Shown here: positions 1 to 10,302 of the stretch, one piece after another
How the letters are laid out: the number at the start of each line of letters is the position of its first letter
Numbering within the stretch: position 1 is the first letter of the stretch
Assembly: GCA_004151065.3 (NCBI GenBank)
Contig: NWUY0300076007.1
Coordinates: forward strand, 1 to 14,868
DNA length: 14,868 nucleotides
From: Larix sibirica
Lineage: Eukaryota; Streptophyta; Pinopsida; Pinales; Pinaceae
Direction: 5' to 3'
Made by a program: the position numbers and the translations under genes
Notes under the pieces: model-generated
Database searches by the model: none
Seen by the model: only the letters and a program-made list of their open reading frames with translations
What the model was told of the DNA's origin: nothing

Positions 1-232
1 ACGATTGTGGGGCCCATTAGAATGACAGATCAATTTCCTGAGTATCAATAGTCAAATCAAAGCGTGAGATGTGGCAACAATTATTGAAGTGGGCCACATG
101 AAAGATGCATGATGATAGCCTTACATCAAGATATTGCAATTGAGTAAATCAACATTGATGAGGATTTAAGGTTCCTTGATGTGCTCCCTCCTTATCTTAA
201 CCCCCTTGATCCCGAGAGAAAACCACCATATC

Positions 233-238
233 CACGTG
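233..238. promoter_or_regulatory. G-box (CACGTG)
   Basis: A perfect CACGTG palindrome lies about 245 bases upstream of a TATA-like box. In plants this hexamer is a binding core for bZIP and bHLH factors. It can occur by chance, so its use as a promoter element for the frame at 606 is inference from position only. Confidence 0.3.
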
Positions 239-481
239 TCCTTCCAACATTCTTGTAGGATCATAAAAGTGGTATGATCCAAACCGCTCATCACTCATCC
301 TGAAACCATAAACCACTTTGTGCCACATGAAGTCTGCCCCTATTCTATTCTGGACCGATCATAGTGGACCATGTGTCCCCACTTACCAACAACTCAAGAA
401 TTAAATTCTAACCTACTTCCATATCATCTTCGCGTATCACCTAGCGCCAACTAGCCTTTTCATTTATTGCAAGTAATCCTT

Positions 482-488
482 TATATAA
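482..488 (+). promoter_or_regulatory. TATA-like box (TATATAA)
   Basis: TATATAA sits 118 bases before the ATG at 606, which would place transcription start near 510-520 and give a leader of about 90 bases. An in-frame TAG at 591-593 precedes the ATG, so the reading frame cannot start further upstream. The DNA is AT-rich, so a chance match is possible. Confidence 0.4.
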
Positions 489-605
489 TCCTCACCACCC
501 TCAATTCATTTTTAAATTTGAATGTCAAGAGAAGCGCAGAGCCAACCTCACCCTGTTTTTCTTACTTCTTAGTAAAAAGAAGGTTTTTAATAGCTCTTAT
601 TCACC

Positions 606-3600
606 ATGTACCCTCCTTCCTCAATTGATGTACCATCCTCACCTTTACTAGATCCTGAGGAAACCTCTATAGTCTTGAAAGACAAATTAGCTGATGCTTT
701 CTCTGAATTTTTTGATACTGTTATATCAATATTTAATATGCATCAAGTAGCTCATGAGGCGAAATAAATATTTGAAGCAGGAGGGGATAAGATTCATTTT
801 TGGGATTCCGGCCTCCCTCTCATGGCAGTTCCTAGAATGCCTCATTTTCTAGAAATCATGGGATGATGCATGGATTTATATTCTGAAGAAAGAGATACAG
901 TTCTCGCCCGCAATGGAACTTCATTTTACCCCATTAATAATGAGTTTATCCCGAAGATGTTGGACATCCCCACATATGTGCCATGCAGAGTATTTAATGA
1001 AGAGTCCCTTAGCGCTAAGTACAAAGAGATAACAGTCGAAGATAAGGTTACTTTTCTCAGGACCCTTCTCCCTCCAAATGCTGACCTACCAGAAGGTTAG
1101 CCTCCATTTCCATTAGAGTTTCTTTATGAAGTGCCTAAAATAGCAATGGCCTTATCTTGTCAACTCCTAGAATACACTGGCAATTAGTTAGTTAGTGAGA
1201 TAGTCTTAGGCATGCTTCTTGAAATGATTCCTAATCTAGCCGAACCAAATGTTCACCTTGATTTCGCTAAGTTTTTAGATGATTCCATTCATGAATAGAT
1301 ATCATCCTTTTCCTCTCTCAAGTTTTTCAGATATTAGTCCTACCTTTTATATATGATCATCTACCAGTTTGTTGAACGTTTTCATGTATCTCACCTTGAT
1401 ATGATGTTACATCATCCAACTAATGTAAGATACACTAAGTTTCCAAACTAAGTCATGTCTGAGGTATATATAATCCTGAATGGTACCCCTTTACCCAAAA
1501 GCTTGTCTGATTACAAGAGGTTACTACAGTTGAGTCCTGAATCAACTTATGGAGATTGGTTTATTTTCAAATATCACACTGAAATTAGAATATAAGGATT
1601 CCAAATCCCTCCACATCAGCTCCTAGCTTTCTTAACTCCCATAATTGCTTCTATGGATTACATCTGTGAAAGGTTCAATTCAGACCAAGTTCATTTATGG
1701 AAAAATAATAGTCTTATAACCTTCAGGATCCCTCTACAGGTTGGGTTGGGTGGTTATATCTCGCACAACTTCGGTTCTTGTAGAAGGGATGCTAAAAATT
1801 TTGAACTTAACTCAAAGTTTTCGTTGGAATTACGACCCTAGAGGCATAATTTTAGGGAAAAGGAAATATGTATGGTTGGCCGAGTATGTGCATCAATGTT
1901 GGAAATGTTGGATTTGATAGAGAATATGGAATCATGTGAGGAGGTTAAAAATATCCTCATGCTAGAACAACATAATGAATCTCAAGTGGTCCCTACTCCA
2001 ACTAAGGCAGACGTCAAACTGAAGAGAGATAATCCAGAAATCATATCGGACATGGAAATGATAGATGTTCAACAAGAAAATCTTGTAGCGAAGAATCCAA
2101 GACACAAGCCCTAATTCGCCAATGAGGTATTCCAACCTCATGAGACCACGAAAAATTTGGCTACTATGAAACCACCTTTTATTATAAAAAATATCTCAAC
2201 AACCAAGTGGCCGCAGCAGACAAAATCATCATCAAGCACTCTTTCACCGGCATCAGGGCTAGCACAAGTGTTTTTGGCCATTAGGTTGGAAAGTGCTAAA
2301 TTAAGGAAAGACATGTTCCCTATATCTCAACTCTCTTCCCCTAGTTAGTCCAGGCTATTATCAATAATGGATCTCAATAAGGGAACTTTCAAAACGGCAG
2401 TACTAGAGCTAAACATTGTGGCAAAGAAGCTCACTCCAGATCAGTATCAGGCTACTCAGGTGACCTTTAAAATGGATTATTTTCACCCACTTGACAAGGT
2501 TCAGCTATATAGGAATGCTTGATATATGCTATTTAGATATGTTTTGAAATCAACCATGAATATCAATAAAATCTAGACTATAATCAAAATATTGGAAAAA
2601 CAACTTAAAGATGAGAAAGTGGCAAAGAAAGCTAAGCTGATAAGAATTACTGAGTTAGAGAACAAGGTAATTGAGAAAGGCCAAGATCCTCTTAGCCTTG
2701 CTCCCTTTCATGGGTTGTTGAAAGATAAATATAAGGAGTTCCAAGCTCTTAGGAAGAGGCTGATATGACTTTCAAAGACGCAGAATTGAACCATACCAAG
2801 GAAGACCTTAGGAAACATCGAGAAGAGGTTTAAAATATGAAAAATGTGGTACAAATCATAGATGCATTAATCTCAAATATACAAGGTACCCGAGACCAGC
2901 TTCGGAAGGAATTCGGACAACTGAATAAGAAACATTCATGGAGATCTCCTCTTGTAGGAGCAAAACACTTGGCATGGGACCAAATTGTTGTGGTCACGAC
3001 TCGCCATTGGAACCAATTTTCAATAGCACAAGATGGATGGGAATTGGATTCTACATCGATAAGAGATTCAAAGGATACCACTTACCACTTAGATGACAAA
3101 CCCGAGACTATAGACATGGTAATTGATATTCTGAACTCCAAAACAAGACCCGAATGGGAAGAATTGGAAGTTCGGGATAGAGCCATGATAATCATTGAGG
3201 CCTCCAAATTAATTTCTAAGAATAAATTAGCTCAAATGGTTCATGTAAAAGCTCTGAAATTGGATAAAGATGCTAATTATTTCAAGAAGATTTTTGATGA
3301 ATCTATAGATCAGGGTCTTCCATCTCCGTGGGATGGGAATGGACACCTTTATCCACAACAACACTATAATACTTTGTTGGTTGAGTGACGCAATGATTAT
3401 CACATTTTTTATGTTGTCACCAGTAGTATTAAAGGTCAAACAGTCCTTCAAAAATTGAAAAATGACCTGGATTTACTCTCCAAGTTACAAGTATTGTTTA
3501 AGAATCTACTTCCACCTTCATATGCACACTTTACTGATCTGGATATGTGCGCAAGAGAAATGAGAGATTTATAATATCTGATGGGGAAGGATTGGAATAA

Positions 3601-3892
3601 AATATCCATTTACACTAAATTTGATATTCAATAGTAGGGACAGACACACCTTCCATAAGGAACAATAGGTGCTTCTTCATGACTCCCGCCTCCTCAACAT
3701 CACCATGTGCTAGAACAACATGCTCTTCAAATTCCACTTCAATAGACTTGTCAGGTTCCTGCGCAACAAGTATTCTATATACCATGACCTGAGCACGAAA
3801 AAAAACCACCTCAATCACGTGGTCAACATCATGGACAGAGGATATCACATCAAGTTAGGCCGAGGACCGGTCAACATCAACGACATCCTTAG
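606..3892 (+). pseudogene. Decayed intronless reading frame, about 1,095 codons, unknown family
   Basis: One protein can be followed across 3.3 kb. The first part (606 to about 2755) is in one frame; from about 2762 to 3892 it continues in another, so one indel near 2751-2765 (AGGAAGAGGC) explains the switch. The ATG at 606 has A at -3 and an in-frame stop just upstream. Internal stops number 22: TAG at 1098, 1185, 1296, 1335, 1839, 2346, 2574, 3632, 3635, 3743; TAA at 765, 1449, 1593, 2112, 2831, 3572, 3656; TGA at 864, 2520, 3386, 3680, 3785. Every one is a single C-to-T step from CAG, CAA or CGA. The N-terminal half looks globular (words such as DKIHFWDSGLP and FYPINNEFIPKMLDIP). A charged coiled-coil-like stretch follows (about 2574-2930). 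The last 86 codons are rich in Gln, His, Pro and Arg (14 readable Gln). No introns, membrane segments or catalytic motifs were seen. It could be a transposon-associated extra ORF, a gag-like protein or a retroposed host gene. The coding history is well supported; the function is unknown. Confidence 0.72.
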
Positions 3893-4059
3893 TTTTAAAA
3901 AAGAGTTTCAGTTAAAACCATTTTTTTAACAACAAAGTAAATGTGTTTTATAACTAAATTTTATTATGTAATGCCTAGAAGGATATAAATAGGATAAATG
4001 ACCACTTATAGAAGGCTGACTCTTTTTGCAAGAAGTTTAACTTTTGAAGGATTTTGTCT

Positions 4060-4065
4060 AATAAA
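4060..4065 (+). terminator. Possible polyadenylation signal (AATAAA)
   Basis: AATAAA lies about 170 bases past the last stop of the + strand dead frame, in AT-rich DNA. Position fits a plant near-upstream polyadenylation element for that frame. Such hexamers are common in AT-rich sequence, so support is positional only. Confidence 0.22.
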
Positions 4066-4261
4066 GAATTGTCTATGAACATTGCAAGTTTATGTTATGA
4101 TGAGTATGGGAATTTAGAGCTTTTGATATATATATACAGTCAATACTTCTTTCTATTGTATTTGCACCTCTTTCACTTTTCTATAGTTGATAAATTATAA
4201 TGCAAATCCTATTGGGACAATTTTCTATCTGATGTCTGGTCCAAACGCTGTGATGAATGTT

Positions 4262-4290
4262 ATATTTCAGATTCATATGTTCTGAAATAT
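4262..4290. repeat. Perfect inverted repeat, 10-bp arms, 9-bp loop
   Basis: ATATTTCAGA (4262-4271) and TCTGAAATAT (4281-4290) are exact reverse complements separated by nine bases. The words ATGAAT (4253-4258) and ATTCAT (4289-4294) extend the symmetry imperfectly. It could form a short hairpin. No flanking coding unit explains it. Confidence 0.6.
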
Positions 4291-4619
4291 TCATTATATA
4301 CGTGACTTGAAGTTAATATTTATGATTTGCATTTTCTTTGCAATTATCATTGTTTATCAACTACTGAATTCTCTGTTTGCTCGATACATTTTCTTTATAT
4401 GGGATAAAGAATTACTTTAAACAGTATCTTTGCTCATTGCCATCCATACACCCACACATATGTCTTTTTCTGTAATGTTAGAAGTTATGCCCACCATTCT
4501 CCACATGTATATGAATATCTGTTTGTTTATGTGACAATTAAAACAAGTTACAAAAGTTTTTATTCTAATGTTTATTCTCAAAAAAGAAAAACCAACAAAC
4601 AACAAGAAAATCTATTGAT

Positions 4620-6488
4620 TCCTATGCGCAATTATAAGAAACAAACTTAGAATGCCTCTAGGACTAACACCCAGATCAATTCATCTTCCCTATTTGTTAG
4701 ACGAATATGAGCTTCCTGGAGAGATTTTGTGTAAGAATTCCATAAATAACCTTCTTCAATGGAAAGGTCAAGATATCAAGTCGAATCCACCCTTGACTCC
4801 AAAGGTGGTGGATAAAGGATCTGCTACTTGATTTAAATAAAGGAAACCTCAATCTTGAATAGAATTGAGGAGGGATGGTGGCAGAAGGTGTTTGCATCTA
4901 CTTCCCAGCCAGGGATACAAACCAATCCTAAAAATTCTACCATTTCCAATTCTCCATGCTAGACCATTTCCAATGACATCAAAAGATTGAATGATTTATT
5001 TATAGATGATGGATACATCTACCTACCTTTTGGAGGGAGACCAAATCCAATCTTCAAAGGAAGTAGGAGAAATATACCTATGTTTGACAACTGTGGTCCA
5101 TAAAATTTTAGTATACAAAAGCCTCCAAGCTCCTTTGGCCGCTAGATATTTTGAGAAAATAAATATGTTTTTTAAACCCCATCTACCAAGGGATTTTGGT
5201 ATATCTATTCTTTCCCATCTTACCCAAGGCACAAAAAAATGATCCTTGTGACCTCTCCACAAAAACTTGAAACATAAATGTAGGGATTTTTCCAGAATGC
5301 CTTTGGAATCCATGCTAAATGCATATACTAAAATGGAATTGCCTCCAGAATCGACTTGACCAGGCCCAATATTCCTACCCTAGAGAGACATTTGTGATTC
5401 CATATCTATAATATTTTCTCCAATTTTGAAATCAACCACATCCAGTCCTTTTTCTGATAATTGTTGGGTTTTAAATGGAAACCCAAATATTTTATCCCCG
5501 CATCCAAATCAACCATCGAGAATGTGAAAAGGCCCTAACAATATATCAAGTCATTCTCATCCATGCTTAGACAAGATATTGTATATTTCCTTTCATTTAT
5601 TTGCATCCCATTAGTGCAAAAAAAGTGAGCTAGCATATTGTCCAATGTATCCTGATCTTTTCGAGAGACATCGCAAGAAATTAGAATGTCATCTACAAAG
5701 AGTAGGTGAGAGATAAACAGATCCTGAGAAATATGAGTGCCCTTAAATCCTCATGTTCTTTTAGATTCTTCAAATGATCAGTTTAAACCTTCAACAACCA
5801 ACAAAAAAAGGAGAGGAGGGAGTGTACATCCTTGACGTAACCCTTTTTATGCACGAAAGAATGAGGAGGCCACCCCATTAATTGTAACTACAAAGGAGAT
5901 CGATGTGATACAACTCATGAACCAATGGATGAAGGGTACCTCGAACCATAAATGAGTTAATAGGAGTTTGATATAGATCATATTTACCTGATCATTAGCT
6001 TTAGAGAGATAAATTTTAATCATAGCTCCTTTGGAATTTCTTGTCTTGATGTTGTGCATCCCTTCTTGAGCCACCCCAATCACTTCATGGATCTTCCTCC
6101 CTTCCAAGAAACCAAATCGCTCATAGGAGATAGACTTGGAGAGGATGAACTTGATGCATTTGGTAATAATTTTGGCCACTACTTTGTAAATGCCACTGTA
6201 GAGAGATCGACCTAAACTCATCAAAGGATATAGGATTATATCCTTTTGGAATAAGAGCAATAATTTTGTTTTGAAAGAGGCTAGCACCTTTCCTGTCATA
6301 TGAGATTCTTCAACCACCTTTAATAAATCGCCCCCCAACACCTCAAACATCACAAGAAAGAATTTGATTGGCCATCCATCCGACCCAGGGCTCTTGTCCC
6401 TTTGAAAAATGTGTAGCACCTCAATCAACTCTTGTTCTATTATCTCATCCATTAGATCTCTATTATCATCTTCATTGACAAAACTCAT
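4620..6488 (-). pseudogene. LINE A ORF2 reverse transcriptase and connection region (broken)
   Basis: The longest open piece, 6488-5847 (213 residues), carries the non-LTR RT fingers and palm: DKSPGSDGWPIKFF, a degraded PISL region, YERFGFLEGRKIHEVIGVAQ, and motif A. Motif A reads KIYLSKA instead of KIDLSKA, so the catalytic Asp is Tyr (codon at 6011-6009). After a stop at 5849-5847 the same frame continues with GLRQGCTLPPLLFLLVVEGL and LLFVDDIL; the FVDD box (5699-5688) is intact. The thumb and connection follow in pieces: an open stretch 5313-5023 with FLWRGHKDHFFVPWVRWERI and the W-GLKNI pattern, then a GNGRIFRIG-like word near 4950 and EDELIW at 4688-4671. The product is the enzyme of target-primed reverse transcription. 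With motif A mutated and many stops it cannot act. Confidence 0.88.
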
Positions 6489-7799
6489 AAAAATTTGAGC
6501 TATCCTAATGATTTCTACAATTGAGGAATCTTCATGAGCCTTAAAAAAAGACTAAAAATGATTCTTTCCCAAACTAGCCAATCCTTCAAAAGAGGATACC
6601 TCTGCTCCATCTTGTTCAGATAGACTCCAAATAGTATTCATTATACTATGACCCTTGGCACAGGCTTGAAATGTTTTATTTTTTTCATCCCCACACTTGA
6701 TCCATAGTACCCTTCTTTTCAATCTTCATGCTGCTTCTTGTTCTTCTAATAGATTTCTTCATTTGTTTTCCAATTGGATGAGAGAGTATTTTTTTTAATT
6801 TGACAGAAATCCACCCCATTTAGAATCATAAATGGCCTGAAGAGAATCTTCCACAGGTTTAAGGGCCTTCTCATAATTCAACTTCTTCTAATGAGCCCAA
6901 CCATTGGTAGCATGCTTCAGATTTTTTAAATGTTCAGCGAAATGAGCAAAAGCCGAGGCATGTGAAACATGGTCAAAAGGAGTCCATAGATCTCACATCA
7001 TAGAAACAAATTATTCCTCCTTTAACCATACCAAGTTAAATTTTAAGGGGCTTGCTCGATTTTGACCCCCTCCCTTGATCTCCAGAACAATCAGAAAGCG
7101 GTAGGACTCACCACCATTGCTGACCCATTTCCTCAAGTTTACGACTTTCTCCACAAGATTTTTATAAACCATAAACCTATGATCAAGAATCTTGGCTATA
7201 CGGTATTCCCCAATCCTCTTATTTATCCAACTCGACTTTAACCTAATAGGATTGATATCCAAGAGACCCCTTTCCTCAAACTCATGAATAAAATAGTTCG
7301 AGAGGGATTACACCGAGGCCTTTAGACTCCAAACTTAAAAAGGACCCAACGATAAATTGAGGTCACCACCCAATATAATAGATGTAGAGCTCATGAAATC
7401 CTCATCAATTCATCCCATAGAGGAAACCTTTCCACATAAGGACCATAGATATTAAGGACTAAGAGCTCCATGCCTAAATCTTATGAGAGAAATTCAATTT
7501 CCAATCCTGAATTCAAACCCTAAGTACTATTGATCTAGATTGACTTAGGATTCCAACTAGTTTCCAAGCCTCCATACTAGCCTCTTACATCATAGGCCAC
7601 AAAGGTCCAACCTTTGAAAATTACCTCCAAGGTTTTAACAAAAATGTCCCCCTCTCCCAATATTTCATGCAGTAGAATGATATCTGGAGATTTGGAGTCA
7701 ACCAATCTCTTGAGCAACGATTTTTTGGATGGTCTCGCTATACCCTTTCAATTGAAAAAAGAGAGTTTTCATTTGCAAACCCTAACTAGGGCTTTCGCT
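6489..7799 (-). pseudogene. LINE A ORF2, N-terminal endonuclease (EEP) domain and linker (broken)
   Basis: The EEP endonuclease nicks target DNA to prime reverse transcription. Near 7790-7590 the - strand reads through a WKGIARPSKKSLLKRLVDSK segment into SPDIILLHEILGEGD; the Glu of LLHE (7664-7666) matches the catalytic Glu of the family's LLQE motif. Further on, a GDLNL-like word is damaged by a stop (around 7360), and SWINKRIGEYRIAKILDHRF (7262 to about 7165) matches the late part of the fold. Where SDHFP with its catalytic His would be expected (about 7110-7090) the frame reads ESYRFLI, so that His is lost. The following linker to the RT (7010-6489) is readable only in pieces (for example a GDENKTF-like word near 6690). 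Multiple stops and frame changes make it inactive. Confidence 0.78.
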
Positions 7800-9824
7800 A
7801 CTCTAAACACCCCGCCAATAGAAGATTGTTTACCAGCTTCCATATTAGCCCTAGCTTTATCCCGGGCTTTTGAAAAATTTGATGTACGACCTCTTCCCCT
7901 CCCCATAAAGAGATTTCCTATATTTGACCCCAAACCCCCACAATATTTTTTAGCTTCGCTCTAATCCTTCCTATGCATCAGATTATATCTTACCGCATCA
8001 TCTTTCGAGTCCTTTGTATATTTTGACTTAATAGAGCCTAGAGGCTTCGAGGTCACAAAATCCTCCCAAATACTAAGGCATGATGCCATGCTTAAGGGAG
8101 GTAAAAGGGAAAGAGATTCCATGGAACCCACAAGAAAAGGAGGAATGGACTGCTGAGCACTTGACAATTCTTGAAAGGGAGAGCAAGAATACAAATAAGT
8201 AGAAGGGGATGGAGCTGAAACATCCGCATGTTCATCCCCGATCACATCTTGGCATCCTTTCATCTCTGTTTGCAATAATACCTTCGAGGGAAGAATAGGT
8301 CCCATAGGCTACACTAAAACAAGGAAATAACTCGTATTGGGAAAGGGTTTCGACTCTTTTTCATTCTCCTTTATTACGCTACGAATCGCTTCGAACCTTC
8401 GAACCTTCGGAGCTGACCCAACTTTTTCCACCCTTCCAATAGAGTGAGGATGCTTGTTTAAATCTCTAGGAGAGATCGAGTTGGACTTCGTCCTAAAAGG
8501 AAAGTGACAATGAGCAATTATATTTCTATACGGATGGCATCGATGGCACCGAAAAGTGGATTCCTTCATAATCCAACCTTTGGGAAGGAACGCTAGAGCC
8601 CCTTTCAATCTCGTTTTCTTCTCTAGCCCATATAATATCCATCCTAACCAAAATCCTTGCCACAAACATTTCACTCGATGAATTGAAATACATATCCACT
8701 TCGAGAAATTCTCCCAAAGAATTCTTGATGTGCCTAAATACCTTTGGAGACCAATAGTTAAGGGGTAGACCTAGAAGGCAAACCCAAATAGGAGTAATGT
8801 CTAGTCTTTCACGACTAGCATCGAACAATGGGGACCACAATTTGAGTGTCATCAATGCATACTTGATACACTATTTCCTTTGAAAAATCCAATGAGCATC
8901 TCCTATGTCCTTGAACAAGAAATAAAACCAACCCTTTGCCAACACAAGAACCTTCATAAGATATCCTAGCTTTTGCCCCCATGAATGTGCATCCCATTCC
9001 TTAAGGGTTTTTACTCCAAAGAAATTCCCTTAGACCCTTCCAATGATGTCTTTTTCCACCATAGACACCATGTTGTGAAGTTGAATATCATTGCCTAAGA
9101 CTAATTTAACAGCCTTTCCCTTTGACTTAATGCATTTTTTTCTTTTCGACACTTCCCTTTCCTTTTGAATATGAAATTGTGCACTGCTTTTGTGTCTTAG
9201 AGGCTTCCTTCCCCCTTGTAGGATTCTGAGCCTTAGGGCTAGGGAATACTCCCCATTTGGAATGGGAAGACTGTGTTTGGGAGAATCCACCAAAAATACT
9301 TCCTATATGAGCTATGGAGCCACCATAAAATGTGAGAAAGGAATTTGGGTCCAAAGGAACTTCTCCTGGAAAATACACACTTTGGGGAAGAGTGCCAAAA
9401 CTACCAATCTATGAAGAAAAATGAATAAAAGGCTTTGCGATAGAGAAGAGGGAAACAACATGTTTTCCATGAAGGTTAGGTTCTTCTAGGAAAGGGCCTA
9501 TACCTAAAGGCGGGAACCAAGCCATAGAGGGTTGGGAAAATAACTGGCATGCTGGGGACCATGACAAATGATGATACTCTTGGTCCATTTCTGGCACCGA
9601 TCTTGGAGGTTCCAGGTTGGGGAAAAATTGCTCCTCAAATACGACAAAAAAGGCCTACCAACATATCCAACTACTTCCTCTTGCGTTAGCCCTTCCCCTA
9701 GGTATCCTTCTTCGACAATATCCCAGTATGCCACCTTCCTTCCAAATGGAACATCACATATATTCTCTCCCTCCACGGGATCAAGAGAATATTCCAGTAG
9801 CTCGTCATTGTCTTCGATATTCAA
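7800..9824 (-). pseudogene. LINE A ORF1: DUF4283-like and zinc-knuckle nucleic-acid-binding protein (broken)
   Basis: In plant L1 elements this protein binds the element RNA and acts as a gag-like partner of ORF2. The N-terminal part (9824-9504) is acidic (MNIEDNDELLEY), followed by a Pro/Ser-rich and then Lys-rich stretch (around 9130-9240). A DUF4283-like fold is readable across two frames from about 8997 to 8690; the segment TPIWVCLLGLPLNYWSPKVF is typical of that family. The zinc knuckle follows (8548-8507, CHRCHPYRNIIAHC): its three Cys are present but the expected His ligand is Asn. A low-complexity linker (8305-7961) leads to a basic GRGRGR stretch before the endonuclease. Several frameshifts and stops break it. 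The start at 9824 is the first Met of the readable frame and is uncertain. ORF1 may have been fused to ORF2 in the ancestor. Confidence 0.8.
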
Positions 9825-9983
9825 CCCTAGAAAAGAAGGCTAGGAAGTCTAGCACAACGTTCTCTTGAAAAGCTAGGTATGCGGTTCGAAGAACCAAACC
9901 CTAGTCTTGCGAAAAAAATTTAGATGCTCCATATCTTCCAACAAACTATCATGAACTAAAATAAATAAATAATCTTTATTCTC

Positions 9984-10001
9984 TATTATTATTATTATTA
10001 T
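9984..10001. repeat. (TAT)6 microsatellite, (ATA)n on the - strand
   Basis: Six tandem TAT units. On the - strand this lies downstream of LINE B RNase H, just before LINE A begins. Plant LINEs and SINEs can end in short simple repeats such as (TAA)n, so it is a candidate 3' tail of LINE B. A chance microsatellite is the alternative. Confidence 0.75.
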
Positions 10002-10130
10002 CTTTTTCCCTGAGAAGAAAATATATTATATTTTCTATTTCGAGGTGAAATCAAAATATACATGTACAACTTCATGGCTCAATACTGATTTAAGCGTCAA
10101 TGGACCTTTTAATACAAAAAATATTTCCAT

Positions 10131-10302
10131 CTCTCAAGATAAAACTATCTTCCAAACTTCTTTAATTCACAGAAAAAACAGATCCAAGCAAGGATAGGAG
10201 ACCAAAAATCTATTTCTCAAGATAAAACTATCTTCCAAACTACTTCAAGTCACAAAAAAAGAAGAAGATCCAGTCAAGGATAGTAGACCCAAAAACTATT
10301 TA
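10131..10302. repeat. Tandem duplication, about 83-bp unit, two copies
   Basis: The word CTCAAGATAAAACTATCTTC starts at 10133 and again at 10216. The following sequence stays alignable (CACAGAAAAAACAGATCC... against CACAAAAAAAGAAGAAGATCC..., then CAAGGATAGGAGACC against CAAGGATAGTAGACC) with a few substitutions and small indels. It lies just past the RNase H end of LINE B, in what would be that element's 3' untranslated region. Confidence 0.85.

Larger units (their letters stand above)
1..605. other. Non-coding upstream region of the dead reading frame
   Basis: No coding frame or known element was found here. The stretch holds a G-box and a TATA-like box (listed separately) and several scattered copies of the short word CCACATGA or close variants (near 92, 325 and 370). 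From the TATA-like box to the ATG at 606 there are about 120 bases, a plausible plant core promoter plus a short leader. I looked for a long terminal repeat by seeking the same sequence downstream of the reading frame, and for a tRNA primer-binding site before 606, and saw neither. Confidence 0.5.
3893..4619. other. AT-rich gene-free stretch between the dead frame and LINE A
   Basis: No coding frame or recognised repeat family. It begins right after the TAG at 3890-3892 and a second in-frame TAA at 3896. It contains an AATAAA at 4060-4065 and an inverted repeat at 4262-4290, listed separately. LINE A protein similarity (- strand) fades at about 4620, and the missing zf-RVT and RNase H parts of LINE A are not found here, so this is either a replacement of the LINE 3' end or older flanking DNA. 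Confidence 0.5.
4620..9940 (-). mobile_element. LINE A: L1-clade non-LTR retrotransposon, 3'-truncated and decayed
   Basis: Read on the - strand, the domains come in the standard plant L1 order: a leader and ORF1 with DUF4283-like and zinc-knuckle segments (9824 to about 7800), an endonuclease/exonuclease/phosphatase domain (about 7790-7011), then a non-LTR reverse transcriptase (about 6490-5650), and the start of the RT-to-RNase H connection, ending near a DELIW word at 4671-4688. Frames change repeatedly and stops are frequent, so it is dead. The zf-RVT and RNase H region expected next is missing. The exact ends are estimates: the left end is where protein similarity stops, the right end is just inside the simple-repeat stretch that seems to belong to LINE B. 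No target-site duplication was identified. Confidence 0.88.

Noticed and set aside
2830-3848. Antisense open frames at 2830-3081, 3227-3451 and 3615-3848.
   Set aside because: They lie opposite the dead + strand frame, whose composition and continuity are much better. They show no domain or motif.
606-3892. The 22 in-frame stops might be read as amino acids (alternative genetic code, or stop read-through).
   Set aside because: All three stop codons occur internally, the window has plant LINEs decayed in the same way, and there is a frame change as well. Decay is far simpler.
1-4100. LTR retrotransposon around the dead frame.
   Set aside because: I found no repeated flanking sequence, tRNA primer-binding site, polypurine tract, or protease, integrase or RT motifs. 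The gag-like idea stays only a possibility.
7614-7964. 116-residue + strand open frame.
   Set aside because: It is the reverse of the LINE A endonuclease start and the basic linker, which show family motifs on the - strand.
9190-9868. + strand open frames over LINE A ORF1 (9190-9414, 9568-9843, 9617-9868).
   Set aside because: Overlapping shadows with low-complexity Pro/Ser content; the - strand carries ORF1.
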